Source: an uncultured Alphaproteobacteria bacterium
GTDB lineage: Bacteria > Pseudomonadota > Alphaproteobacteria > Puniceispirillales > UBA1172
Assembly: GCA_958431225.1 (NCBI GenBank)
Contig: OY288107.1
Location: 2,011,501-2,075,500, forward strand
Direction of reading: 5' to 3'
DNA length: 64,000 nt
This document shows positions 54,551 to 62,941 of the stretch, piece by piece. Each line of letters opens with the position of its first letter. Position 1 is the first letter of the stretch. Under the pieces are notes generated by a model. The model saw nothing but the letters and a program-made list of their open reading frames with translations. It did not search any database and was not told where the DNA came from. The position numbers were made by a program, and so were the translations under genes.

Positions 54551-54883
54551 TTATTTGCTTAAGGGCGTTTTGCCGTCTTTGTCGCGGCATTCGGTGATGA
54601 AATGGCGCAGAATATCCACGCGCACGCCGGACGCGATTTCCACCTCCACGCTTTCCTCGCCTTCTATCGCTTTGACCACCTTGCCTTTGATGCCGCCCGA
54701 AGTCACCACGACATCGCCTTTTTTGAGGCTATGCACGAGTGCTTGATGTGCTTTGGCGCGCTTTTGTTGCGGGCGAATCAGCAGGAAATAAAACACCACA
54801 AAAATTAACAGAAATGGCAGTAATGCGCTAAATATGTTGCCGGTTTCACCGGCGGCTTGCGCATAGGCTGGGGAAATAATCAT
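54551..54883 (-). CDS. yajC: Sec accessory protein YajC
   Basis: 110 aa. After an N-terminal PAYAQAAGET, one helix (FSALLPFLLIFVVFYFLLI) is followed by the signature RPQQKRAKAHQ. GDVVVTSGGIKGKVV is the conserved cytosolic domain. ATG 54883 has GGAG 7 nt upstream; the longer open frame to 54976 is rejected. It is divergent from the DUF815 gene. Confidence 0.94.
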   Translation of the reverse strand: MIISPAYAQAAGETGNIFSALLPFLLIFVVFYFLLIRPQQKRAKAHQALVHSLKKGDVVVTSGGIKGKVVKAIEGEESVEVEIASGVRVDILRHFITECRDKDGKTPLSK

Positions 54884-54996
54884 ACGAGGCTCCGCTATGA
54901 TAAGGTTGCTTTGATGCCGGGGAGCATACATCCTTCGGCTATGAAAAAGCAAATTGTTATTGCGGGGATGTGCCAAAAAGCGATAAAACGAAGGCT

Positions 54997-55887
54997 ATGA
55001 ACGCGAATGATGATGCTATGTTGAAGGTGATGACACGGATTGCCGATGCGCTGGAAAAACTAGGCGCACCGCCAAAGCCCCCTGCCCTGACGCATGGACA
55101 CATAGCCTATATTTGGAATACCAACCCTGACCGCTTCCAACCCATTGAAAAAATCAAACATATTCCTTTGTTGCTTTTGAAGGGCATAGATCATCAGGCG
55201 GACGCGCTTTATACGAATACGCTCCGTTTTGCTGAGAGGTTGCCCGCTAACAATGCGTTATTATGGGGCGCGCGGGGGACAGGGAAATCATCTTTGGTTA
55301 AGGCGGTGCATGCGGAAATTGCTAAAAAACATCGCCTCAACCTCATTGAAATTCACCGTGAGGATTTGGCAAGCCTGCCGCGTTTGTTGCAATGTTTAAG
55401 CGGCGAATCGGCGCGGCGTTTTATCGTTTTCTGTGACGATTTAGCGTTTGAAGCGGCGGAAACTTCGTATAAATCGCTCAAAGCCGTGCTTGAAGGCGGG
55501 ATTGAAGGCAAGCCCGATAATGTGATTTTTTACGCGACTTCAAATCGCCGTCATTTAATGGCGCGCGATATGATTGAAAATGAACGTTCATCTGACATCA
55601 ATCCGTCCGAAGCGGTGGAAGAAAAAGTATCGCTGTCGGACCGATTCGGGCTGTGGCTGGGTTTTCATAGTATTGACCAAGATACTTATCTCGCCATGAT
55701 TGATGCTTATGCCGATGCGTTGGGGCTGGCGGTTAAGCCCAAGCAACGCGAGGCTTTGCACCATGATGCGTTGGAATGGGCGATAACGCGGGGGAGCCGT
55801 TCCGGGCGGGTGGCGTGGCAGTTTATCACCGATGCCGCCGCTGATGCCAAACTTCAAATCAACCTAGGCCAAAGCAAGTTAGGATAA
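54997..55887 (+). CDS. DUF815 family P-loop ATPase
   Basis: About 296 aa AAA-like ATPase. Walker A ALLWGARGTGKSSLVKA, Walker B FIVFCDDLAFE, then YKSLKAVLEGG and VIFYATSNRRHLM (sensor 1). LSDRFGLWLGF and GSRSGRVAWQF follow. The family's role is unknown; neighbours are Sec genes. ATG 54997 is chosen; GTG 54970 is an alternative. It is convergent with the M23 gene, overlapping by 9 nt. Confidence 0.88.
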   Translation: MNANDDAMLKVMTRIADALEKLGAPPKPPALTHGHIAYIWNTNPDRFQPIEKIKHIPLLLLKGIDHQADALYTNTLRFAERLPANNALLWGARGTGKSSLVKAVHAEIAKKHRLNLIEIHREDLASLPRLLQCLSGESARRFIVFCDDLAFEAAETSYKSLKAVLEGGIEGKPDNVIFYATSNRRHLMARDMIENERSSDINPSEAVEEKVSLSDRFGLWLGFHSIDQDTYLAMIDAYADALGLAVKPKQREALHHDALEWAITRGSRSGRVAWQFITDAAADAKLQINLGQSKLG

Positions 55888-56832
55888 ATACGGCACTGGG
55901 TCTACGGGGGTGCGCGATTTGCGCAGCTGGAAATGCAGTTGCGGATTCTGCACTTTGCCCGATTGCCCCATGGTGCCGATGGGGGCGCCTTTGCGGATGC
56001 GGTCGCCTTCTTTGACGCTGATTTCGCCTAGATGGGCGTAAGCGGTTATCCAACCATTTTTATGTTTTATCAAAACCATATTGCCAAATGATTTCAAGCC
56101 GCTACCGACAAAGGCTATCTCGCCATCATAAGCTGCGCGCACGGCTTCCCCTGCCGTGCCGGCGATGTTGATGCCGTCATTCTGCACACCGCTACTCACC
56201 AAGCCAAAACGTGCGACCAACGTGCCTTGTGCTGGCCAAACAAAGCCCAAACCATCGCGGGGGCGGGGTGCGGCGGATGATGCGGTTGCGGTGGTTGTGG
56301 TGCTGCCTGAGGCAGTGGTGCTGCCTGAGGCAGTGGTCGTGTTTGCTGCGGGGCTTGGTGTCTCTAATGCCGAATAATCCAATTTGCGCGGGATGGCTAG
56401 ATTGCTGCCTGCGGTTAGGTGATACGGCTCTTGCAAACCATTGAGCCTGATGAGCGCGTAGCGGTCGACGCCATAACGTGCGGCAATGCTATCAACGCTG
56501 TCGCCGCTTTTGACTTTATGATTGCGGGGTTTGGGCAAGTTTAATGTCGTTAAATGCCCTAGATCATACGGCGGGGGTAGTTGATTGGCGAGGATAATTT
56601 TGCGCGGGGTCACGCGATAACGATTGGCGAGAATGTAAATCGTATCGCCCGGACGCAAGGTAATGACCCCATCGGGGGGTATGTCTTCAACCGGAATACG
56701 TTCAGGCGCGTGCGTTACTGGCAAAGGCGCGCGCGATTCAAATTTTGGCAATTCGGGTAATTTTAGCGAATCACACGCACTTAGCACGAACACGCACGCG
56801 AAAACTAACCCTATTTTATAATGATTCATCAT
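55879..56832 (-). CDS. LysM/M23 peptidase-domain lipoprotein (NlpD-like)
   Basis: 317 aa. The signal peptide ends in lipobox FVLSAC. Two LysM repeats (about residues 56-101 and 105-149) bind peptidoglycan. A Thr/Ala/Ser-rich linker (TTASGSTTASGSTTTTATA) leads to the M23 domain with QNDGINIAG, AYAHLGEI and QLHFQLRKSRTPVDP. The first zinc His of active LytM enzymes (H-x-G) reads N-D-G here, as in NlpD/EnvC amidase activators, so it is probably an activator. It overlaps pcm by 4 nt. Confidence 0.88.
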   Translation of the reverse strand: MMNHYKIGLVFACVFVLSACDSLKLPELPKFESRAPLPVTHAPERIPVEDIPPDGVITLRPGDTIYILANRYRVTPRKIILANQLPPPYDLGHLTTLNLPKPRNHKVKSGDSVDSIAARYGVDRYALIRLNGLQEPYHLTAGSNLAIPRKLDYSALETPSPAANTTTASGSTTASGSTTTTATASSAAPRPRDGLGFVWPAQGTLVARFGLVSSGVQNDGINIAGTAGEAVRAAYDGEIAFVGSGLKSFGNMVLIKHKNGWITAYAHLGEISVKEGDRIRKGAPIGTMGQSGKVQNPQLHFQLRKSRTPVDPVPYLS

Positions 56833-57485
56833 AATCTATCCTCAGCGATATCTGCCACTAATGGCACAAAGCGCACATCTATCATATCTTCCACCACTGG
56901 CGCACTCCTATTTGCTTTCCATGTTATTTTTTTTAGTTTTTGCTCGCCGTCTTGGTTGCCGACTGGCAGAACCATAATGCCATCATCTTTGAGTTGTGCC
57001 AATAGTTCAAGCGGGATTTCTGGCGCACAGCATGTCACGATAATGCGGTCAAAGGGCGCGACCTCTGCCCAACCATGACTGCCATCGCCCAATTTGGTGG
57101 TAATGTTGGTGTAATGGTGCATTTTTAAGCGGCGTTCTGCTTCAACCAAAAGCGGGCGGAAACGTTCAATCGTATAGACCCGCCGTGCTAGTTGCGACAG
57201 CACCGCCGCTTGATAACCGCTACCGGTGCCGATTTCTAAAATGCGCTCGCGCCCGCTTAATTTAAGGCTAGATGTCATTAGCGCGACTATATAGGGCTGG
57301 CTGATGGTCTGTCCGTGGCTTATGGGTAGCGATACATTTTCATAGGCATGATGGCGCAGAGAATCGGCTATAAATGCCTCGCGTGGGGTGGTTTCCATGG
57401 CTTTCAGCACCGCATTATCGCGGATGCCTAAACGGCGCAATAGCATAACCAACCGCAATCTTGCCGCGGCGACGGGCTCATCCAT
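56829..57485 (-). CDS. pcm: protein-L-isoaspartate O-methyltransferase
   Basis: 218 aa SAM-dependent repair enzyme. SLPISHGQTISQPYIVALM and the SAM loop ILEIGTGSGYQAAVL are diagnostic, followed by GDGSHGW. FDRIIVTCCAPEIP has two Cys where relatives have TAA. ATG 57485 overlaps surE by 8 nt; ATG 57503 is an alternative. surE-pcm pairing is classical. Confidence 0.95.
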   Translation of the reverse strand: MDEPVAAARLRLVMLLRRLGIRDNAVLKAMETTPREAFIADSLRHHAYENVSLPISHGQTISQPYIVALMTSSLKLSGRERILEIGTGSGYQAAVLSQLARRVYTIERFRPLLVEAERRLKMHHYTNITTKLGDGSHGWAEVAPFDRIIVTCCAPEIPLELLAQLKDDGIMVLPVGNQDGEQKLKKITWKANRSAPVVEDMIDVRFVPLVADIAEDRL

Positions 57486-58260
57486 ATTGTTTAGCGCGAC
57501 CATTGAAAAGGGTGCTCAAATCGTTAAGGGTGTCGTGGTGGGTCATATTCAACGCCAAGGGCGTCACGGTGATATAATCATTCATAATTCCGGCAAAATC
57601 ATCATCCTTTGTCAGCTCGCGGCGTTGGCGGAGCAAGCCGATGCGGAACGCATTTTTACCCGCACCACTTTGCACTTCATCGGAAGCTTTGTGGCGTCCG
57701 ACTTGCACGGCGCGGATGCCTTTGGGGGTAAGGGCGGGGAAATTGATATTGATAATGACATCTTGGTGCCAGCCATTTGCGATGAGGTTTTTCAATAATG
57801 GCACAGCCTCATTGTTGGTGGTGGCGAAGGCGTCTATGGGGGTTGGTGCCGGGTGGCTCAGGTTGATTTTTTGCGATAGCGCCATCGCCGGAACCCCATG
57901 CACCACCGCCTCCCACGCCGCGCCTATGGTGCCGGAACAGGTAATATCATCGGCGATATTCATGCCCATATTGACACCGCTTAACACCAAATCGGGCATG
58001 GATTTCGCCATGAAATGATTGAGCGCCAGCACCATACAATCCGCCGGTGTGCCATCGCATGAAAACCGCCTTGTGCCATGTTGATGCACCGTGAGATCGC
58101 GGGTGAATGTCAAAGCCCGCCCCTGCCCCGAACAATTTTCATCGGGGGCGAAAACCCATACCTCGTTGGCTAATTCTGCGGCGATTGCTTCCATGACTTT
58201 TAACCCATCGGCGTGGATGCCGTCATCATTGGTAATGAGGATGCGTTTCAATAAGGTCAT
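57478..58260 (-). CDS. surE: 5'-nucleotidase SurE
   Basis: 260 aa. [14 protein letters not shown] carries the metal Asp-Asp. [30 protein letters not shown] and [26 protein letters not shown] are conserved. It acts on nucleoside monophosphates. The start ATGA overlaps the serS stop by 4 nt. Confidence 0.96.
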   Translation of the reverse strand: MTLLKRILITNDDGIHADGLKVMEAIAAELANEVWVFAPDENCSGQGRALTFTRDLTVHQHGTRRFSCDGTPADCMVLALNHFMAKSMPDLVLSGVNMGMNIADDITCSGTIGAAWEAVVHGVPAMALSQKINLSHPAPTPIDAFATTNNEAVPLLKNLIANGWHQDVIININFPALTPKGIRAVQVGRHKASDEVQSGAGKNAFRIGLLRQRRELTKDDDFAGIMNDYITVTPLALNMTHHDTLNDLSTLFNGRAKQYG

Positions 58261-59534
58261 GATGCCATGCCCTCAATGCGCCCGCCGCCCATATAGGGAT
58301 GCAGTGCCTTGGGTAATACGATACTGCCATCTGCCTGCTGTCCGTTTTCCATCAGCGCAATCATCGTCCGCCCCACCGCCAGCCCTGAGCCGTTGAGCGT
58401 ATGCACGAGCGCATTGCCGTCAGCGGTTTTGAGGCGTGCGCGCATGCGCCTTGCTTGGAAATCCCCGCAATTTGAACATGACGAAATTTCCCGATACATT
58501 CCCTTGCCGTCATTCTGCCCGGGTAGCCAGACCTCAATATCATAGGTGGAGCGCGCCGAAAACCCGGTATCCCCGGCACAAAGATGCATGACGCGATAGG
58601 GTAATTCTAGGCGTTGCAGGATGGTTTCGGCGCAATTTGTCATGCGTTCTAGCTCGTCTGCGGATTGGTCCGGGTGGCTGATGGATACTAACTCCACTTT
58701 GCTGAATTGGTGTTGGCGAATCATCCCGCGCGTGTCGCGCCCCGCCGCCCCTGCCTCGGCACGAAAACATGGCGTATAGGCGGTTAAACGCATGGGCAGT
58801 TCTGCCGCGTCCAAAATTTCCCCCGCCACCAAATTCGTCAAAGGCACTTCGGCGGTGGGAATCAGCCAGCGGTCATCGGTGGTTTGGAATAAATCTTCAG
58901 CAAATTTCGGCAGTTGTCCGGTGCCAGCCATCGCCGCACCCCGCACCAAAAATGGCGGTAGATGTTCCACATAGCCAAATTCCTGCGTATGCGTATCCAG
59001 CATGAATGTCGCAATGGCGCGTTCTAATTTTGCCAAATCCCCGCGCAAAACGACAAAACGCGCGCCCGCCAATTTCGCCCCTAGCCCAAAATCCATCAAG
59101 CCTAGCCCCTCGCCCAATGCCACATGGTCTTTTGCCGGAAAATCGGGCAGGCGCGCCTCCCCTACTTCACGTAAGAGCGCGTTATCCGCCTCCTCCTCAC
59201 CATCGGGGACGTGGGCGTCTAGCATGTTGGGATAATTCATCAATTCGGCATCAAGGCGTGCGGCTAAGTCGCTGTTATTGTGGGTTTCTAGGCGGGTTTT
59301 TAACTCTGCCACCTCTGCCATCTGCGCGCTGGCATCGCCGCCTTCGGATTTGATTTTGCCCACCTCTTTGGATAGCACATTGCGCCGGTGTTGGTCTTCT
59401 TGCATCTCGGCTTGTAAGGCGCGCCATTCTTTATCCAACGCCAAAATCTTGGCGGCGGCGGGGGCAATGCCGCGGCGGGCTAGTGCGGCGTCAAAGGCAT
59501 CGGCATTTTCACGAATGAAGCGAATATCGTGCAT
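58257..59534 (-). CDS. serS: seryl-tRNA synthetase
   Basis: 425 aa class II synthetase. An N-terminal coiled-coil arm binds the tRNA variable loop. Motif 2 is [22 protein letters not shown] with the KVEL start. Motif 3 is [17 protein letters not shown], and [14 protein letters not shown] is the serine-site segment. It lies 6 nt after tatC and overlaps surE. Its substrate tRNA-Ser(TGA) is elsewhere in the window. Confidence 0.97.
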   Translation of the reverse strand: MHDIRFIRENADAFDAALARRGIAPAAAKILALDKEWRALQAEMQEDQHRRNVLSKEVGKIKSEGGDASAQMAEVAELKTRLETHNNSDLAARLDAELMNYPNMLDAHVPDGEEEADNALLREVGEARLPDFPAKDHVALGEGLGLMDFGLGAKLAGARFVVLRGDLAKLERAIATFMLDTHTQEFGYVEHLPPFLVRGAAMAGTGQLPKFAEDLFQTTDDRWLIPTAEVPLTNLVAGEILDAAELPMRLTAYTPCFRAEAGAAGRDTRGMIRQHQFSKVELVSISHPDQSADELERMTNCAETILQRLELPYRVMHLCAGDTGFSARSTYDIEVWLPGQNDGKGMYREISSCSNCGDFQARRMRARLKTADGNALVHTLNGSGLAVGRTMIALMENGQQADGSIVLPKALHPYMGGGRIEGMAS

Positions 59535-59540
59535 GGGTTT

Positions 59541-60389
59541 TTAACTTTCATCCTCATCGTCATTGTCGGGGGGGTCGCGCACTAGCAACACGATGCCTAA
59601 TATAGACATCTCATAAAGCAAAATCACCGGCACGGCTAGCATCACCTGCGTAATCACATCCGGCGGGGTCAATAATGCGGCGGCGATAAAGGCGACCACG
59701 ATGGCATAACGCCGTTTTGACCGCAATCCGTCGGCTGTCACCATGCCGACTTTTGCCATGAGTAATAGCACTACGGGCAACTCAAAGGCTACCCCGAAGG
59801 CGAAAATTAACCGCATGACTAGATTGAGATATTCGCTGATGCGGGGTTCAACCTCGGTGGGGAGGCTGCCCTCGGTGCCAGCGAATTGATAGCCGAGAAA
59901 GAAATTCCACGCCGGCGGAATCACCAAATAATACACCATTGCCCCGCCTAAAATGAACAAAAGCGGCGTTGCCAACAGGAACGGCAGAAAGGCTTGTTTT
60001 TCGTTCTTGTAAAGCCCCGGGGCGATGAACCGCCATATCTGCAATAAAATAAATGGGAAGGATACAAAAAGCGCGGTGAAAAATGCCACCTTAATTTGCG
60101 TGAAAAATCCTTCATGCAGGGCGGTGAAAATCATGCGCCCTTCTAGCCCGTGGGCGGCGAACCAATCGGCTAGGGGTTGTTGGAGGAATAGTTGGACTTG
60201 CGTAGCGATGGTATTGTGCGCCGCCCCCCAAGGCACCATACAGAGCGCAAATAACGCCACGAAAAAACCGATTGACCATGCGAGCCGATTGCGTAATTCG
60301 GTCAAATGGTCAAGCAGGGTCATGCTGGCGAGGTTGGTGGGGCTTTCAGTAGAATCGCCGATAGAATTTTTGGGGGAATCTTTATTCAT
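59541..60389 (-). CDS. tatC: Sec-independent translocase subunit TatC
   Basis: 282 aa, six helices. The signal-peptide-binding N-terminus is LLDHLTELRNRL, then FRF-like FILLQIWRFIAPGLYKNEK and FAFGVAFELPVVLL. A 23-residue polar extension precedes the first motif, and the C-terminus ends in an Asp/Glu cluster. The start overlaps tatB by 4 nt. Confidence 0.96.
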   Translation of the reverse strand: MNKDSPKNSIGDSTESPTNLASMTLLDHLTELRNRLAWSIGFFVALFALCMVPWGAAHNTIATQVQLFLQQPLADWFAAHGLEGRMIFTALHEGFFTQIKVAFFTALFVSFPFILLQIWRFIAPGLYKNEKQAFLPFLLATPLLFILGGAMVYYLVIPPAWNFFLGYQFAGTEGSLPTEVEPRISEYLNLVMRLIFAFGVAFELPVVLLLMAKVGMVTADGLRSKRRYAIVVAFIAAALLTPPDVITQVMLAVPVILLYEMSILGIVLLVRDPPDNDDEDES

Positions 60390-60781
60390 GTTTTCTTCTT
60401 ATTTGTTTTCGGGGGGGTTTTTTTCGGGGTTTTTTTCGGTTTGGGTTTCACCGTGGGTTTTGCCGTGGTTTCGGGGGCGTTGCGTTTGGCTTCGGCGACG
60501 CTTTCTTCAAAACTGCTTTGCGCGACCTTGATTTGCTCTAGGGGGTCTTTGGTTGCCGCCATTAGATCGTCTTTGGTGTCGGCGATGGCTTGTTTGACTT
60601 CGCGCAACTCTTCTTGGTCGGCGGCTTCCATGAGTGAGTTGCGGAATTCCTGTGCCATGCCGCGCATTTTCCCCACGGCTTTGGTAAAGCCTTTGAAAGC
60701 GCGCGGTAAATCTTTCGGTCCCACCACTAGCACCAGCACGAATGCCACCACCATGAATTCTTGCCAGCCGAAATCAAACAT
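60386..60781 (-). CDS. tatB: Sec-independent translocase subunit TatB
   Basis: 131 aa. The N-terminus MFDFGWQEF with helix VVAFVLVLVVGPKDLPRAFK is typical of TatB (Glu at residue 8), followed by an amphipathic helix. The tail is Lys/Pro/Thr-rich (KPTVKPKPKKTPKK). Its GGAGG ribosome site and AUG lie inside a predicted hairpin formed with the end of tatA, listed separately. It overlaps tatC by 4 nt. Confidence 0.94.
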   Translation of the reverse strand: MFDFGWQEFMVVAFVLVLVVGPKDLPRAFKGFTKAVGKMRGMAQEFRNSLMEAADQEELREVKQAIADTKDDLMAATKDPLEQIKVAQSSFEESVAEAKRNAPETTAKPTVKPKPKKTPKKTPPKTNKKKT

Positions 60782-60811
60782 AAAACCTCCCGCTTTTACG
60801 AGGAGGTTTTA
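60781..60811 (-). promoter_or_regulatory. hairpin sequestering the tatB ribosome-binding site
   Basis: On the mRNA the 10-nt arm UAAAACCUCC (60811-60802, inside the last tatA codons) is perfectly complementary to GGAGGUUUUA (60790-60781), with an 11-nt loop. The second arm contains the whole GGAGG Shine-Dalgarno and the A of the tatB start codon. Translation of tatA would open it, giving coupling. Confidence 0.6.
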
Positions 60812-61200
60812 CGCGGTCTGCCACGTTTGCGCGGTCTGCCGACTTTACGCGGTCTGCCGGGTTTGCGTTTTGCGATTGTCTCGTCTTTGCGCGGTCTGCC
60901 GGGTTTGCGTTTTGGGGTTGCCTCGTCCTTGCGCGGTCTGCCGGGTTTGCGTTTTGGGGTTGCCTCGTCTTTGCGCGGTCTGCCGCGTTTGCGCACAGGT
61001 ATCGGGGCTTCTGCCGCCGCATCCCCGCCATCATACGCATCATCATCGTCATCCCCGCCAGCAACGCCAGATTTGAAATTACGCAAACCTTTGCCGACAT
61101 CACCCATCAGGCTAGAAATTTTTCCACGCCCACCGAACAGCAATAGCACAATCGCCAAAATGATAAGCCACTGCCAGATTCCAAATGCTCCACCAAACAT
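60796..61200 (-). CDS. tatA: Tat translocase pore subunit TatA with AT-hook-like tail
   Basis: 134 aa. The first about 45 residues are a standard Tat[22 protein letters not shown], then the amphipathic [13 protein letters not shown]. After an Asp-rich [11 protein letters not shown] comes an unusual basic tail with six GRP cores: KRGRPRK, three [13 protein letters not shown] and RGRPRK, separated by DEATPKR-type spacers. Three of the units are 42-bp tandem repeats. GRP flanked by basic residues is the AT-hook DNA-minor-groove motif. Six in a membrane translocase subunit is unexpected. Confidence 0.93.
   Translation of the reverse strand: MFGGAFGIWQWLIILAIVLLLFGGRGKISSLMGDVGKGLRNFKSGVAGGDDDDDAYDGGDAAAEAPIPVRKRGRPRKDEATPKRKPGRPRKDEATPKRKPGRPRKDETIAKRKPGRPRKVGRPRKRGRPRKTSS
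60848..61016. repeat. 42-bp tandem repeats in tatA
   Basis: The block containing GCGGTCTGCC recurs at about 60848, 60890, 60932 and 60974, i.e. every 42 bp, encoding the 14-residue unit that ends in GRPRK. Shorter related copies are at about 60811 and 60829. Such repeats can gain or lose units by slippage. Confidence 0.75.
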
Positions 61201-61209
61201 AATATCCTC

Positions 61210-62316
61210 TCAATTTGTTAATTTGTCCGCATTGTCTAACATAGTTTCGCTAGGGATGCTATGATTTTCGCTAAATAAAAATACTTGGCTTGCATCTAGG
61301 CGTAACGACACCTCGGTTCCTGCTTCAAACCACTGCATCCCCGACATCCTTGCGTGCAGATGGAGCGCGCCTATGGGTTGCCAATTTAGCTCAAGATGGA
61401 CGATGCTATACCGCCCCAACATGATGGTTTCCACCACCACCGCATCCGCCTCATCCCCGCGCGGGTCAACGATAAGCCCGTCATTCCGCACAATCATGGT
61501 CACAGCTGCGCCATCGGCAATATCCCCCGCCGGATATTCCCCGAACGGCGTATCAATGACGCCCTTTTTCGCGGTGGAAGTGATTTTATTGACCTCGCCA
61601 AAGAACTCGGCGACAAAGGCGCTATGCGGGCGGCAGAATACATCCACCGGCGCGCCGGCTTGCACGATGGTGCCGTGTTCCATGACCATCAATTTATCCG
61701 CCATAAACATGGCTTCATCGCTGTCATGCGTCACTAGAATCACCGCCGTGCCTAAATCGTGCAACACGTGGAGCATATCATCACGGATACGCTCTTTGAG
61801 CCGATTGTCTAGCCCGCTAAACGGCTCATCCAATAAAATCAGGCTAGGGTTGGGGGCCAGCACTCGTGCTAATGCCACGCGTTGTTGTTGCCCGCCTGAA
61901 AGCTGATGCGGCATGGCATCATAGACATTATCAAGATGCGTTTTTTGGAGCGCATCCATGGCGCGCGCCTGTTTTTCCGCCGCCGTCAGATTACCGCTTC
62001 GCCGATGCCCCAAGGCGAATAGCACATTATCCAAAATCGTCATATGCGGGTAAAGTGCGTAGTCTTGGAACACCAAACCGATGCCACGTTCTTCGGGGCG
62101 GGTGATGGATTTATTGTCGGCAACTTTGCGCCCTTCAAGCCAGATTTCCCCCGCCGAAGGACGTTCAAGCCCCGCCGCTAGACGCAGAATCGTGGATTTG
62201 CCGCAACCGGACGGCCCTAGCAATGCGACCACCTCATGGCTTTTGACGTGGAAGCTGATGCCCTCTACCGAGATGCTAGAACCATAAGTATGGGCGACAT
62301 TTTTGAATTCAATCAT
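61210..62316 (-). CDS. ABC transporter ATP-binding protein (Pot/Fbp/Ugp-type with TOBE)
   Basis: 368 aa. Walker A LLGPSGCGKST, Q-loop FQDYALYPHM, signature LSGGQQQRVALA, Walker B LILLDEPFSGLD and switch VTHDSDEAM are intact. A C-terminal TOBE-like domain covers about residues 235-340 (VNKITSTAKKG, FVDP-like LIVDPRG). The family usually works with permease and binding-protein genes for iron, polyamines or sugars; none are adjacent. ATG 62316 overlaps scpB by 8 nt; 62322 and 62328 are alternatives. Confidence 0.88.
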   Translation of the reverse strand: MIEFKNVAHTYGSSISVEGISFHVKSHEVVALLGPSGCGKSTILRLAAGLERPSAGEIWLEGRKVADNKSITRPEERGIGLVFQDYALYPHMTILDNVLFALGHRRSGNLTAAEKQARAMDALQKTHLDNVYDAMPHQLSGGQQQRVALARVLAPNPSLILLDEPFSGLDNRLKERIRDDMLHVLHDLGTAVILVTHDSDEAMFMADKLMVMEHGTIVQAGAPVDVFCRPHSAFVAEFFGEVNKITSTAKKGVIDTPFGEYPAGDIADGAAVTMIVRNDGLIVDPRGDEADAVVVETIMLGRYSIVHLELNWQPIGALHLHARMSGMQWFEAGTEVSLRLDASQVFLFSENHSIPSETMLDNADKLTN

Positions 62317-62941
62317 GGTCATCCCCATCTTCTTCGCCATCCGCATCTTCTTCATCGCCATCCGCATCAGCAGGGCGGAGGAAATCGCTGATGACTGCCC
62401 CTTGGCGCAATAATCCGCTGCGTTTTAATTCGTCTAGCCCCGGTAAATCGGTGATATTTTCTAGCCCGAAATGGTCTAAAAATTCATGGCTCGTCCCCCA
62501 AGTCACCGGGCGTCCGGGGCTACGTTTGCGTCCTTTCGGGCGAATCCAGCCCATTTCTAATAAAATATCCAACGTGCCTTTGGATATGGTCACCCCGCGA
62601 ATTTCTTCAATCTCGGCGCGGGTGACGGGTTGGTGGTAGGCGATGATGGCTAGGGTTTCTAGCCCGGCGCGCGATAGCGGTTTTTCCGTCTCACGCAACG
62701 CCTCTAAATGTTCGGCAATATCGGGGCGGGTGCGGAAAGCCCAATGCCCATCCATCTGGCATAATTCAAGCCCACTTTCCGCACCATAGCGCGCGCCCAA
62801 TGCCGCCATCACCGCATCATAAAGCGCGTCATCGGCATCATCGGGCAGATATTTGCGAATCGCGCGCGCGCTCATTGATTCGGGGGAGGCGAAAAGCAAT
62901 GCTTCAATGATACGGCAATAATGGTTGATGTCGGCACTCAT
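62309..62941 (-). CDS. scpB: segregation and condensation protein B
   Basis: 210 aa tandem winged-helix protein. IIEALLFASPESMSARAI, KPLSRAGLETLAIIAYHQPVTRAEIEEIRGV and IRPKGRKRSPGRPVTWGTSHEFLDHFGL match. The last about 20 residues are an acidic Asp/Glu tail (ADGDEEDADGEEDGDDHD). It regulates Smc with ScpA. The start overlaps scpA by 4 nt. Confidence 0.95.
   Translation of the reverse strand: MSADINHYCRIIEALLFASPESMSARAIRKYLPDDADDALYDAVMAALGARYGAESGLELCQMDGHWAFRTRPDIAEHLEALRETEKPLSRAGLETLAIIAYHQPVTRAEIEEIRGVTISKGTLDILLEMGWIRPKGRKRSPGRPVTWGTSHEFLDHFGLENITDLPGLDELKRSGLLRQGAVISDFLRPADADGDEEDADGEEDGDDHD

Noticed and set aside
56283..56344. GCCTGAGGCAGTGGT direct repeat as a mobile-element end
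   Set aside because: It encodes the Thr/Ala/Ser-rich linker repeat (TTASGSTTASGS) of the NlpD-like protein.
60761..61264. Plus-strand open frames with repeated [15 protein letters not shown] units opposite tatA
   Set aside because: They are antisense shadows of the 42-bp repeat in tatA. TatA has a normal start, helix and overlap context; the antisense frames lack start signals and known domains.
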